A stretch of DNA of 64,000 nt. It comes from Rhizophagus irregularis (Eukaryota; Glomeromycota; Glomeromycetes; Glomerales; Glomeraceae). Of the stretch, positions 12,725 through 23,875 are shown piece after piece. The stretch's first letter is position 1. Each line of letters starts with the position of its first letter. A program made the translations under genes and the position numbers. The notes beneath the pieces are model-generated. The model was not told the DNA's origin. It saw only the letters and a list, made by a program, of their open reading frames with translations, and searched no databases. Where the stretch lies: assembly GCF_026210795.1 (NCBI RefSeq), contig NC_089450.1, forward strand, positions 310,001-374,000, read 5' to 3'.

Positions 12725-12901
12725 CACCGTCAAAACATTCTTCATCTGGTAGGTCAAATTCTGGTCCATCATTCGGTACGAATAAATGCATATCAAAGTC
12801 ATTTCTGTTATTCTCGTAAAGGTTGTACAAGGACTTTTAAAACAATTGACGATATGAACAAATATCATAGTCGTCATAATGGCCGCAATAGGCGCAGATA
12901 A
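12725..12901 (+). pseudogene. Possible C2H2 zinc finger C-terminal remnant
   Basis: A plus-strand frame ending at the TAA at 12,899-12,901 reads C-Y-S-R-K-G-C-T-R-T-F-K, then 11 residues on H-S-R-H and a basic tail. This resembles a C-x4-C ... H-x2-H finger with Phe in the expected place, although the spacing (13 residues between C and H) is slightly off the classical pattern. A Gly/Ser/Pro-rich frame upstream is in a different phase. It looks like the broken end of a gene; weak call. Confidence 0.3.
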
Positions 12902-13660
12902 AAAATAACTATGGTTTTGTTGCGAGTTATGATAAATTTTATATTATAATGAGAACCTTGTATTTATTGTATTTATATTGTATCCAAAGAAATTATTCAA
13001 ATAAAAACTTGTACATATATATTACGAAATTTAATGAATCACGTGTTTAAATTTAATTAAGCTTTTGTCAATTCTATTACAATTTTTATTATAGTGTTTT
13101 TGAACAAAGAATTATGCAGTATCTAGAGATTGAGTGCTCGATTATTTTTGACAAAATCCGATTTGTGAGGTTGTGTGATTTTTCTTATTGAAAATGACAA
13201 AATGTTTTTACACGAATTTTTAGCAGAATTTTTTTTTTTTGAATCATCAAAATTATCAAGAGTTTTCAATACGTATTATATATTGGAAAATCAATTTTTC
13301 TACAAAATTATTGAGGCTGCATCGTCTATTGATCAAAGCTCATCGAATGGTAGTACACGAGCACCGCAGTCAGTTTTACTACTAATCACGTGCTTATGAA
13401 ATACCGCAGTCATTAATCAATTACCATCACCCCTTACTCTAAAGCTAATATATTCGGCGTAACCTGGCACAGATAGACGAGACATCGGGATATAAGCAAT
13501 GAAATATCATTAAAAACTATTAAATTATCAGAGTCTGATATATAAGTATAATATGTAATATATAAACTGATGTAACCAATTTGCGCCAAACAGCAAAACC
13601 ATATACCGGTATCTCATCAATCATCATTATCATCATTTGAGTGGCTATTTATTTATATGT
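12902..13660. other. No gene recognised
   Basis: AT-rich sequence between the right end of repeat copy 2 and the start of copy 3. A 74-codon frame (13,175-13,399) has no recognisable motif. Repeat copy 3 begins abruptly near 13,670. Confidence 0.4.
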
Positions 13661-13901
13661 GGTAAAACGGTTAATAATAGAGAAAATTGTTTTGAAAAAA
13701 GAACAATAGTAGTAATTGTATTTTTTTTTCATGATTTTATGTGCTATGCAGTAAATACCCCCTTTCGGAAGGAAGATGAAAAACAAACAAAAGGTTCAGA
13801 AGCGTACATAAAAATTAAAATGTGCACATGAATTTTACGGCTTTTAATACTCAAATCGTGTTCAGTTTTGCTATTTTAAAAGTTTTTAATGAACAAAATA
13901 C

Positions 13902-13920
13902 CCAATAAGAGCCTATATAA
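13902..13920 (+). promoter_or_regulatory. CCAAT and TATATAA promoter-like block, copy 3
   Basis: CCAAT at 13,902-13,906 and TATATAA at 13,914-13,920, upstream of the ATG at 14,033, in the same arrangement as the other copies. Confidence 0.5.
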
Positions 13921-14032
13921 CTCCCGACTGTGTCAGACCACATGTGACGCATCAAATATGTATGACAATAAAAATTTAATTGACTCGCCCTGACAAGATC
14001 ATGATGCTGATGATATATTTAATTAAATAACA

Positions 14033-15334
14033 ATGGATTTTTTTTTAATAAAAAAACTCTTGTTCCTTCAGATGTTTCTTTAAATTCTCTAATAAATCAG
14101 CTTTTAAATATAATCCTCTCAAAAATAATCCTCTCAAAAATAATCCTCTCAAAAATAATTCTCTTAAATATAATCCACTCGAATATAATCCTAATTCTCT
14201 CGAATTTACTACTGAAATTGATCTTCCAAGTAAAAAAAGTCCTCTCGAATTTAATCCTCTCGAATACAACCTAATGAACGCAAATAGAAGCAAAAGCAGA
14301 GCCCAAGGTTTGTAGAGTATGTATTAGTTTATCAATCTGATCAAGTCTACTAACGACCAGTATTATTATTTTAGAAACCGCTGGAAATACAGAAGATGAG
14401 ATTACAGAAATCGGAGCGCAAAAGAATGGTTTGTCTTAGCAAACATTAGTTTATCCGGTCTAACCAAGTTTACTAACGACCAGCACCTTATTTCAGTTAT
14501 TAATATTGATGAAGAAGAAATTGTTCCGAAGTTGAGTCCAGCCCAAGGTTTGTAGAGTATGTATTAGTTTTTCAATCTGATCAAGTCTACTAACGACCAG
14601 TATTATTATTTTAAAAACCACAGGAGGTACAAAAGATGGTTTGTCTTAGCAAACATTAGTTTATCCGGTCTAATCAAGTTTACTAACGACAGCACTCTTA
14701 TTTCAGTTATTAATGATAAAGATGATCTGAAATTGAGTCCAGAACAAGGATTATTATACAATAGTTTAGATGACGCAGGAAGAGTTGCATTATTGGATAT
14801 ACTTAAGAAAGAAAGAAACGAAGGAAAGGAAGAAGGCAGGGAAGAAGGCAGGGAAGCAGGAAGGGAAGAAGGAATGAGGGTAGAGCGTAGAAGAGGAGTA
14901 TGTTTATTTTCTATTTTATTATCGTGACTTTACTATGCTTTACTAAATTATAATAGTTTTTTCGACGTTTTTTTTCATCTTTAAAATAGAGATTTTACGT
15001 AAACTTGCTTATTTGTTTTTTAACCATAGCTGCTGCTATACTGATCAATGTACTTTATGCAGACACACAAGAAGGAATAATTAAATATGGAACTTTTATA
15101 TCAAATACACTTGTTCATGGAGTTCAATTATTTTGGGCAGGAGTGGAAAGCATAAGAGAGAGTTCTAATAAGAACTTAAAATATTATATATGTACACTCC
15201 TGCCCTTATTATCCGGTGTCCTAGCTGCAATATTTTCAGGAATATTCGCTGTTACTACTCCTCTAGCTACCTCAGTAGCGTGGGCAGGGATTGGAGCAGT
15301 AGTTTCTAATCTTTTAAGAGATATTTTTTTGTAG
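14033..15334 (+). CDS. Unrecognised pentapeptide/coiled-coil/two-TM protein, copy 3 (best preserved C-terminus)
   Basis: Same exon layout as copy 2. From about 14,083 the exon-1 repeat frame is open as F-K-Y-N-P-L-K, N-N-P-L-K (repeated) and N-P-L-E, and it stays in phase with the later exons. The coiled-coil exon ends at 14,897 (donor GTATGT), and the last exon 14,990-15,334 encodes the fullest membrane part: a first segment around F-L-T-I-A-A-A-I-L-I-N-V-L, a hydrophilic loop with H-G-V-Q-L-F-W-A-G-V-E, and a long Gly/Ala-rich hydrophobic stretch before L-L-R-D-I-F-L. Only the first codons after the ATG are out of phase (one A fewer than copies 2 and 4). The topology suggests a membrane-anchored coiled-coil protein; function unknown. 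The copy ends near 15,357. Confidence 0.5.
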
Positions 15335-15357
15335 CCGCAGGTGATCAATAAACTTCC

Positions 15358-17150
15358 AGAAAAATGTCTAAAAGAACACCCGGTTACATCAGGAGTTTAA
15401 AAAGGGTGTAGATTTGCAAAATTACACGTATGTAAAAAATCACGCAAATCCATGACACCTACGTGGGTATACGGGCGTGTAAAATCACAAATATTCTTAA
15501 TAATGAGAATTCCTATATTAATTTAATAAAAAAATTTTTGTATTTTTAAATATAAGGGAATACACAATAAAATTCTTCTTTTCCTTTCTTTTTCTTCTTG
15601 TTCCCTTTATTTCTCTCTCACCTCTCTCCTTTCCTTCATTTGTTATTTCTTTCCTTAATATTTTTATTTACTCGGCATAATTTTTTTATATTTATTTATT
15701 TATTTTTTTTTTGCTTACCTTAAGGAATCGAACTGATTACCTTGAGTTATTTTATTATATATCATATCTCGCAACTTAACCACTATGCTATTTAACTTTT
15801 TTTATAATTTACAGTATTATATTTTATATTTATCTTAAAAATCATACTTTTTGAGTAAGTTACGCAAAATTGCATATTTACATGTTTTTTTATATCATAA
15901 AATGGCGTAACTATCTATTTATATAAATCCACACTACTTTTTTAAACACAAATTTATCAAAATATTTCGAATTGTCAGATTTGATGTACGGATTGCGTTA
16001 AAATCATACGTTTGTACAATTTTTTAAAGATGCGAATATCCGAAACTACTTGTTTACGTAAATTTACACAATTTTTTTTTAGATGGAAATTTGTTGAAAT
16101 ATTTTAGACTGTGATTTTATATATAGAATACTCAAAATTATGTATTTATACAATTTTTCAGAATATAGATTTTTGAAACTATCTGTTTATAAAAAATCTA
16201 TGCAATTATTTTAGACACGAATTATCAAATACTATATTTTAAGTGTAAATTAAACAATATCGCGTATTTACGAGTTTTTTCAAGGTGTAAATTTTCGGGA
16301 TTACCCATATTTGATAAATCTACATTAATATACACATAATTTAATCTCCTGATAGTAGGTTTCTTATCTTAGACCCTCCTTAAATATGATTGGTTTAATC
16401 AGCCACCGAAATCCATTGGACAAGACTTACATTTATCTTAGAAAATTTTTCACAATCGTAACAAACATTACATTTATCTTAGAAAATTTTTTTTTATAAT
16501 ATATACATTAATATACGTGTAACATTTTTATCTATGAAAATTTTCATAAAATTTTTTTATAATACATTATACGCTAATACGCGTGTAACATTTATAGAAA
16601 TTTATCAAGATTTTAAATTAATTTTTTTATTAAAGAAATATTTCACAATAAGATACAAAGTATGAGCATTTTATTGGAATATTTTATGACAAAAAATTAA
16701 ACTAAACCAAATATTAGAAATGTTTATCAAATATTTTACAATTGAGTAAAGAATTATCTATTATGTTATTATTTTTATTCTCTCCTTACAAAAATAACCT
16801 TATATTAAAAAAAAATACCATTATTAAAGTGAAAATACTTCACAAATTTCCATTGAAATTTTGTAAATATGAGTGAGTATTCAAACAATTTTATTTTTCA
16901 GAATACCAACCAAAGCAAAATTGTGCGATTTTCAAATTTGAGGAGTGGTCAATAAAAAAAATTTTGAATTTCAAAATTTGTGTACCATCGTGATCTGACC
17001 AATAAAATTTTAAAATAAAAATTAACGAGTTTTTTGACACGTAAAAAATCTATATTTTGCGTATAAAGGATATAAAGATGCATCAGGAGTTTAAAAAGGC
17101 GTAAATTTGCAAAATTTCACATGTATAAAAAATCACGCTAAACTGCGCCC
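15358..17150. repeat. AT-rich region with degenerate repeated blocks
   Basis: A block starting TCAGGAGTTTAAAAAGG, with TTTGCAAAATT and TAAAAAATCACGC further on, occurs at about 15,388-15,465 and again at about 17,082-17,150. Weaker versions (a TTTACG / AAATTTACACAATT pattern) lie between. No gene seen apart from the tRNA-like block listed separately. Confidence 0.45.
15716..15795 (-). mobile_element. tRNA-like block, possible SINE head or tRNA relic
   Basis: On the minus strand TAGCATAGTGG (15,782-15,792) fits a polymerase III A box, and AGTTCGATTCC about 50 bases on (15,724-15,734) fits a B box. The intervening arms do not fold into a convincing cloverleaf and an A-rich run follows. This is more like a SINE head or dead tRNA than a working tRNA gene. 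Confidence 0.4.
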
Positions 17151-17184
17151 TGCACAGGGATCCACGGGACATGCAATACTATGA

Positions 17185-17480
17185 GTTTACTTAATAATGA
17201 GAATCTTTGAAATTATCTTCGTAGTGAAAAATATCAAATTTATTGTAATAGTAAGAATTTTTGAGTTTATTTAATAGTAAAAAATTTCAAGTTTATTTTA
17301 ATAATAAGAAGTTTTGAAGTTATTTTGATGGTAAAAAAGTTTGAAATTTTTTGATAGCAAGAATTCTTAAATTTATTTAGTAGTAAAAAAATTCCGAATT
17401 TCTTTGATAATAAAAATTTTCATATTTATTCAGCAATAAAAATTTACATTTTTTAAATAAAAGAATTTTCATTATTTATA
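17185..17480. repeat. Degenerate short tandem repeat
   Basis: About nine imperfect units of roughly 30-33 bp built around AATAGTAAAAATTT and GAATTTATTT. Non-coding. Confidence 0.5.
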
Positions 17481-17578
17481 ATAAAATTTTCGAGTTATAA
17501 TAAACTGCCATTGCAAATAAAAGATTATACTTTAAATCTACTTCGTAATAAATTGTTTTGCATTCTGCAAAAAAAAAT

Positions 17579-17710
17579 CTACTCAAATAATCTTGAATCA
17601 TCATTATCTTCAGAACTTTCATCAGTACTATCAAGACTTGATTTTTCTTTTTCATTTGAATCATCTGCGATGTCAGATTCTTTTGGTATTTTATTTTCTT
17701 TTAATAACAT
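17579..17710 (-). CDS. Small acidic Ser/Asp/Glu-rich ORF (43 codons)
   Basis: A minus-strand frame opens M-L-L-K-E-N-K-I-P-K and becomes rich in Ser, Asp and Glu before a TAG. The composition (S-S-E-D-N-D-D-S) is not what random AT-rich DNA gives, and it resembles the acidic last exon of a longer protein. No homologue recognised and no upstream exon found. Confidence 0.25.
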   Translation of the reverse strand: MLLKENKIPKESDIADDSNEKEKSSLDSTDESSEDNDDSRLFE

Positions 17711-17719
17711 CTATTTTTA

Positions 17720-18540
17720 AAGAAAACAGTTAGTATATGTTTTACAATTTTACTTATTATAATAAACACGTGTATTACGCGAATTTTTGCGCATGTGATT
17801 TCTGATCTTGCATGATGATCCGATGGAATTTCGGTATATTTGTGTATATGTCGATTTCTGGTGTTATGAGACGATTTACGCCGATGTTGATAGTTGCTGA
17901 TTTGTGTATATCGGTTAACTATATTAAAGATATTGATTTTATTTGATAGATTTACTTATATATCATTTTTATAGTTATTTCAATTTATTTAATTTATTTA
18001 TTTATTATTATTTATTTTCTTTATTTGTATTATTTATATGTATACAATTTTATTGAATTTAATTAGAAGCTATTGTAGGGAAATTAGCTCAATAGTAATT
18101 AACCGTCTAAAATTATCATTTGTACTTTATTAAAAGTGGCTTATAATCGGATTGTATAATCATATTGATATATTACGAAATCAATAACCCATCAATAGAC
18201 ATCTATAGATTAGATTTTGCCTTAATGACAGGAAAAAGAGATGACAGTTGGATAAAATAAGATATAAATATACCTTCTGCCAACTCTTTGATAGAGTAAT
18301 TATCTCATAGCTATTTTTCTGTAGTTATTTTGTTGCTAAATATTTTTAAGATATATTTCCTATCCCTTTCTGTCGCTTTTTATCACTTTGTTGTAAAGAC
18401 CCGAATTTACACTTATTTAATAAAATCGTTATATTTGGTCAATATTACACGTTGCTTCTAACAGTTATATAATAGTTGTTGTTATAACTATTGCGTAATT
18501 CTATTTATCGTATTTTATAGTGTTTACCTTGACGATTCTT
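17720..18540. other. No gene recognised
   Basis: AT-rich sequence without convincing open frames or repeats. It ends just before the GGGTC-rich block. Confidence 0.4.
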
Positions 18541-18561
18541 AACGAACAATACCAGAAGTAG

Positions 18562-18722
18562 TGTTCTGAACGGGTCGGGTCAATTTGGGTGACCCGTCGG
18601 GTTGACCCGAAAATTTCGGGTCGGGTCATCAAATTTATGACCCGACCTCGGGTCAGGTCACAGTTTGACCTGACCCATTGACCCGTTTGACCCGACATAA
18701 TATTTCTGGTCAGATGGGTCAA
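18562..18722. repeat. GGGTC/GACCC palindromic block
   Basis: Alternating GGGTC and GACCC words in a locally GC-rich stretch that can pair with itself many ways. It begins AGTGTTCTGAACGGGTCGGG, which resembles termini of some hAT elements (inference); no matching opposite terminus was found in the window. Confidence 0.6.
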
Positions 18723-18729
18723 ATATGTA

Positions 18730-19386
18730 AAAAAAAATGCTGAAACGTTTTTTTTTGTATTATTATTAAGAAAAAACGTTTCGGCGTTTTTTCATATAAA
18801 ATTATTAAAAAAAAATGCCGAAACGTTTTTTTATATTAATTATTATAGAAAAAACGTTTCGGCGTTTTTTCATATAAAATTATTAGAAAAAAATGCCGAA
18901 ACGTTTTTTTGCATGATTATTAAGAAAAAATGTTTCGGTGTTTTTTCATATAAAATTTAAAAAAAAAACGCCGAAACATTTTTTTTTGCATTATTATTAA
19001 GAAAAAACGTTTCGGCGTTTTTTCATGTAAATTATATTTAAAAAAAATGCCAAAAACGTTTTTTTTTTGTATTAGTTGTTAAGAAAAAACGTTTTGGCGT
19101 TTTTTCATATAAAATTATTAGAAAAAAACGCCGAAACGTTTTTTTTTGTATTAGTTGTTAATAAAAAACGTTTTGGCATTTTTTCATATAAAATTATTAA
19201 AAAAAAAACGCCGAAACGTTTTTTTTTATATTAATTATTATAGAAAAAACGTTTCGGTGTTTTTTCATATAAAATTATTAGAAAAAAACGCAAAACGTTT
19301 TTTTTGCATGATTATTAAGAAAAAACGTTTCAGCGTTTTTTCATATAAAATTATTAAAAAAAAATGCTGAAACGTTTTTTTTTTTG
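18730..19386. repeat. Hairpin satellite, about nine units of 78 bp
   Basis: Each unit holds both arms of a perfect or near-perfect inverted repeat, GCCGAAACGTTTTTT and AAAAAACGTTTCGGC. A short loop (TATTATTATTAAG type) and a spacer (CATATAAAATTATTA type) alternate between them. Arms begin near 18,739, 18,817, 18,895, 18,970, 19,049, 19,131, 19,209, 19,290 and 19,366. The array stops at the left end of the DDE transposon. The open frame inside it is a by-product of the repeat. Confidence 0.85.
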
Positions 19387-19389
19387 TCA

Positions 19390-22300
19390 TTAGGCTGAAC
19401 CAATTTGATTATCTGTTTTACATTAGTTGTTTATAAAAATTCAGGTGAGGGGGGGAGGTCAAATAAAAAAAAAATTTTATGAAACCACGTGACTTTTATA
19501 TATAAGTCACATGCAACCAATTTATTATTATTATTATTATTGTATAACGAAAAAAAAACTAATCAACATGATTGACCTTTTGCTTTTTCCTACTATTAAC
19601 CTTATTTTCCAACCGTTTATAAAATGTTTTCCCATTTTCATTACAACTACTACATAATGGATATACTAACTTAAAATTTTCTTGTAAATTTTGAGGCACA
19701 GTTACAAAGTCATTATTCGCACCACACCAATAGCAGATAGGAATATTTCCTGCTTTTTTTGAGGTATAATAAAGCAATTCAATAGGCGAATCACAGGAAA
19801 TTTGAACTCTAACAAAAACCTTTTGTGCTAAACTATGATCATCCGGAAAAATTGGGGATCCACAGGAATATGTGTAAGTTTGTAGCGCAGATTCTAAATC
19901 TTGTTTTTCTTGTTCTGTTAATTTTAATTCACTATAAAGGCATCGCGTTTTTCCACATGACTTACATTTTATATAACCCCTGATTTTGGCAGAAATGAGG
20001 ATATTACTTGGTGCCAGCTCAGCTTTAGAATTTAAATTAATTAAAGAAGGACGGAATTTTTCTGTTGTAAATTTGCCATATAAATTTGCAAATGTTTCAT
20101 AACGATCAGGATTATCTATTTAAAAAGTAATATTTTAATAATATTTTAGTAATATTTTATTGTTGAATATAAAATATCACAAAGAATACCTCGTGATGGT
20201 ACTGGATCAGGCAAAAAATATAAATTCTGAAAGACATCAATTGGCATTCTGATGGGATAACAAACTTCGCAGGAAGGTTGATTACATTTTTTAATCTAAA
20301 AAATCTGAAAATATAAATATTTAAAATAAAACATTTTACATAAGGTAATTTTAATATTACCTGAAATGAATATGCTCTTTCTTGACAATGAGTTTTAATA
20401 AATTCTACTAGAGGCTTATGTTTTCGCAATTGTTGTTGAGTAGTTTCATCTTTAGTCAATGTGGAATCAATTCGCAATATGTTCTTAGTTTATGTAATAA
20501 ATAAATTAAAAGTTATTAAAATAAAATATAAAATATCAGCCTGATTTAATTTATAAAAAAAATATTACCTTAAACATCTCGTCAATTTCCAAATTAGATG
20601 CAGGATTTTCTGTTTCAAATGCTTCATTTTTCCAAACCAAATGTTCTGTACGTTTACAAAGCAATTTTTGAACTGTTACAATACATTTTTCTAATTCTGA
20701 TTTTAAGCATGGATTCTCTTTTGCTTTTCCTCGTATATCTTCTAATGTCTTTAGAGTTTCAAATTCATCTTCATATTCCTCGGGCATTTGTTCTCTCTTT
20801 ATAGCAACACCTTGAAGCCCATAATTTATTACACTCATAATTCTTTCTGCGGGATTACACCAGCTGTGATGTGGAGCTGTTCTAACTGCAATTAGCATAT
20901 CAAAATTACCTGCTAAAAACAAACATATTAGCGCTACTTGAACTGATCCAAAGGTACATCTGTGATCAGGACCCCGTCAGTATAAAGTGATAATATTGAA
21001 GGCAAGGGTTGGTTATGATACTGATGATTTATGAGATTAAAAAATTCTGTTGAATGCCTTAATGCGCTACTTGGTTGAAATACGGCATCTTTAAAGCTGA
21101 CACACACTTTTCCATCATAAAAAGATTCAGATATATCACATGGTATATTAATAAATAAAGTAACAGATGGCGTTAATGACAACTTTGTGAAGTCATGATC
21201 TGCGGCTGTGATTTCTCCTTCGGCTAGTGCTAAAGTCTTTTTATTACGAACACCTGTAGATACTGGTACACTCTCGCCAATAGGCACTTTATGTTTATCG
21301 TCTGCTGAGATAAAACATGCATAATCTCGATATTTGATATTGAATTCATGTTCATATTTAAATAAAGTGCGACAATAATGTTCATCTTCACTGGATTTTC
21401 ATAATAATCGTGATTGCACCTTGTATTTTACATTAAAATGCCCAGTATATTGTAAAGCCTTGGTAGTATATGCGTTAGATGGTGCAAAATTCAATCTTAT
21501 CCACTCTTCTGATGGAATAAAGATATCACTTGGTAGAGGAGGTCCTTGATATATTGCATTTAAGCGAGTAATGATTCTATCTCGCAACTCTCGAATAGAT
21601 ATAGCATATGGAATATATAGAGTAGCACCTGTCTGACGTTCATTAACAACTGTATTATTGTGCTAAAATATAAATAAAAAAATAATTAATTTTATTATTA
21701 GGAATATTAGAATTTAGAAATACAAATTGGAAATTATTTAATAACCTCATTAAAATATCTGTTAAGTTCATCCCAAAATATATCAAATTTTGATCCTTGA
21801 AATCCATTATTAGTCCTTAAATCGATTATTATAGAAGGATCTTCCAATAACATCATAAGACGCAATCTTTCTTCCATCTCTTTGCTTATTTTATCATTTG
21901 CCAATGAAGCATCACCAGTTAGATCATGATATAGCATTCTAAGTACTGGATTTGAAAGATTGCGAACTAGAGAATACTAAAAAAAATTTTGTTGAGTTTT
22001 TAATTAACAAAAAATTTTATTGTAAATTGATCATGTTTACCATACCTTTTGAAATACGTTTTTTCTCATTTGTCTTGTACAATATACTGGTATTATATCA
22101 TTAATGCGAATGATCATCTGCGCTTTAAGAGTTTCATAATCTTCATTAATTTCGTTGGTATCAGGTTCTCTCCATATAAAATTTAGTGTCCCAAGATAAT
22201 TACCATGAGGATATCTAAAAAATAATATTTTTAGTAAAATAATTTTTTGTAATATAAATTATTCACACGCCAACATGCAATTCTTAAATTATAATTTTCT

Positions 22301-23612
22301 TAAATTTTTAAAAATAAATAAACTTTACCTATATAATCCCGTAAGTACAGATAATTGAATATTACGAATAAAATCATGCTTTTTTATAGGATCATCTGGT
22401 ACATATAAATTGAGATCAATAAAATCAAATAATTCTCTGTTCGTGAGATCAGAATCTAAACTATGATATCTTGAATCAATCTCCCTTTCATCACATTTAG
22501 AAATAAGCTGAACATTACAGTTAGTAGATGGTTCACGTGCTGGATTTTCGCTTTCATGAAGGGCTTTCATATTGTTATTAGTATTATCAAGATGATCAAA
22601 ATATTTCTTCATCATGGATGTGAGTTCGAAAACATTTAATACAACTTCTTGCCAAGAATCTTTAGATGCCCAAGGTTCAGCTAAAGAAAGCTCTATAGAA
22701 TTAGCTAATTGAAAAAGTTCTAGGCGTGTAAGTTGTGATTTTTTTTTCTTCATTCTTTGATAGTATTCATTATAAACTCCATTTTGCTGATATACTGGAA
22801 GAGAGCTAAATAATAATGGAAGATGGCATCCTCTTGAACGTAATTTTTCTAAGTGTGGGTCTATATACCATATAGCCTTAGTTAAACGTTCAATAAATTT
22901 TTTTCCACAAGTGTTGTGATCATTTCCAGGCCAACTAACACACATACTCTGAAAAAGTTGAATAATATGATTATATAATAATATATTGCGTGTATCTTCA
23001 CGTTTTTGTGCTGGAAGTTGATATCTAAAATCCATTAACCTTGTAAAGGCATTAGGGTATGTATTTGTGATAAAGGTACAACAAAATCACACAGAAGAAG
23101 GATATACTTGAGATATATAAATCCCAATGTTTTCATTAGTAAAAGTTTACCTTGTAACCCTTCTTGCACTGGTACCCAAGGCCCAGTTTCTGTTTTTCTA
23201 ACTTCCACACGCACATTTTGGTGAAAGTAGTTTCCAGAAAAAACTGAATCAAATAAGGTTGAAAATAAACTGCTTTCTTCTACTTCTTTTACTAAAGGTC
23301 CAGTTATAATTTTAGCACCCTCATTTACTTGAACAATTATAAACATTTTTTTATACAATGTTGTGTCATGTAAAACAAAATGCCAAGTGGATATTTTGAA
23401 AAACGCGACGTGCATCTTTGCATTTTTTGCATTTTCGTTAACAAAGAAAATTAAAGTTTAAGCAATATGAAGATCAATGAATATATCATATGATATTACA
23501 AATGCTTTTTATTGGCTGAAATTTTTGATCACGTGAGTATTTTTTTTTCAATTTTTTAAGAATTCGGGGAGGGGGGAAATGTAAAACAGGTAATTAAATT
23601 GGTTTAGCCTAA
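19390..23612 (-). mobile_element. 4.2-kb DDE transposon with 35-bp terminal inverted repeats
   Basis: The left end TTAGGCTGAACCAATTTGAT and the inverse of the right end TTAGGCTAAACCAATTTAAT continue to match through CTGTTTTACATT, giving about 35 bp with three mismatches. G-rich tracts (GGTGAGGGGGGGAGG; GGGGAGGGGGG) follow inside both ends. A single degenerate minus-strand transposase gene fills the interior. The flanks (TGTCA on the left, GTATA on the right) show no clear target duplication; TTA and TAA at the tips could be part of the terminus. I cannot place the superfamily from memory. Confidence 0.8.
19559..23415 (-). pseudogene. DDE-superfamily transposase with C-terminal cysteine clusters, inactivated
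   Basis: A multi-exon minus-strand gene starting M-H-V-A-F-F-K at 23,415. The N-terminal half is helical and charged (22,325-23,035). The catalytic part reads S-A-D-D-K-H-K-V-P-I-G-E (first Asp, near 21,280-21,320), then Y-T-D-G (second Asp, near 20,980) and H-H-S-W-C-N-P-A-E-R-I-M-S (Glu, near 20,850), a D..D..E pattern known from uncharacterised eukaryotic transposases. The C-terminus has four cysteine clusters (C-N-Q-P-S-C-E-V-C; C-K-S-C; C-Y-W-C; C-S-S-C), likely zinc-binding. Short introns with GTAA donors separate the blocks. Two lesions are visible: TGA at 21,399-21,401, and a one-base loss in the C run at 20,972-20,975, so D-G is followed by the wrong frame. Confidence 0.7.
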
Positions 23613-23668
23613 GTATAAATGATACACCTTTGAATAACGGAACGGAATAACGTAAAACAATCAATATA

Positions 23669-23875
23669 TCAACTTTTTTTGGGGGTAGAAGTTTGTCCGG
23701 TATTAGGAGTAGTTGAAGTTTGTCCGGTATTAGGAGTAGTTGAAGTTTGTCCGGTACTAGGAGTAGTTGAAGTTTGTCCGATATTAGGAGTAGTTGAAGT
23801 TCAGTTCCGGTTCACTTTCTTAGATGCTTTGTGAAGTTTTCTTTTATTTAACGATTTTTTCTTGTTTCGGCTCAT
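23669..23875 (-). pseudogene. Small repetitive ORF, probable first exon of CACTA-A tnpA-like gene
   Basis: The minus strand from ATG at 23,875 reads M-S-R-N-K-K-K-S-L-N-K-R, meets one in-frame TGA, then runs through four T-T-P-N-T-G-Q-T-S repeats (27 bp each) to a TGA at 23,669-23,671. Position and orientation relative to the plus-strand TNP2 gene match the tnpA-like gene of element B, which also starts M-S-N-N-S-N-N-K-K and then has coding repeats. The rest of the gene is missing, cut near the right end of the DDE transposon. Could also be an unrelated repeat. Confidence 0.4.

Noticed and set aside
14045-14293. Minus-strand ORF with repeated G-L-F-L-R units
   Set aside because: It is the antisense shadow of the N-P-L-K coding repeats; the plus strand has the splice sites and promoter block.
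15716-15795. Functional tRNA gene
   Set aside because: A and B boxes are present but the arms do not pair well and no acceptor stem is visible.
18501-18722. Minus-strand ORF through the GGGTC block
   Set aside because: Simple-sequence palindrome gives repeated T-R/D-P/P-T words; no protein features.
19155-19370. 71-codon Lys/Phe-rich ORF
   Set aside because: Lies entirely inside the hairpin satellite; its codons are the repeat arms and loops.
19385-19395. TTA/TAA target duplication for the 4.2-kb DDE transposon
   Set aside because: Left flank gives TTA and right gives TAA, which is inverted rather than direct; it may be part of the terminus.
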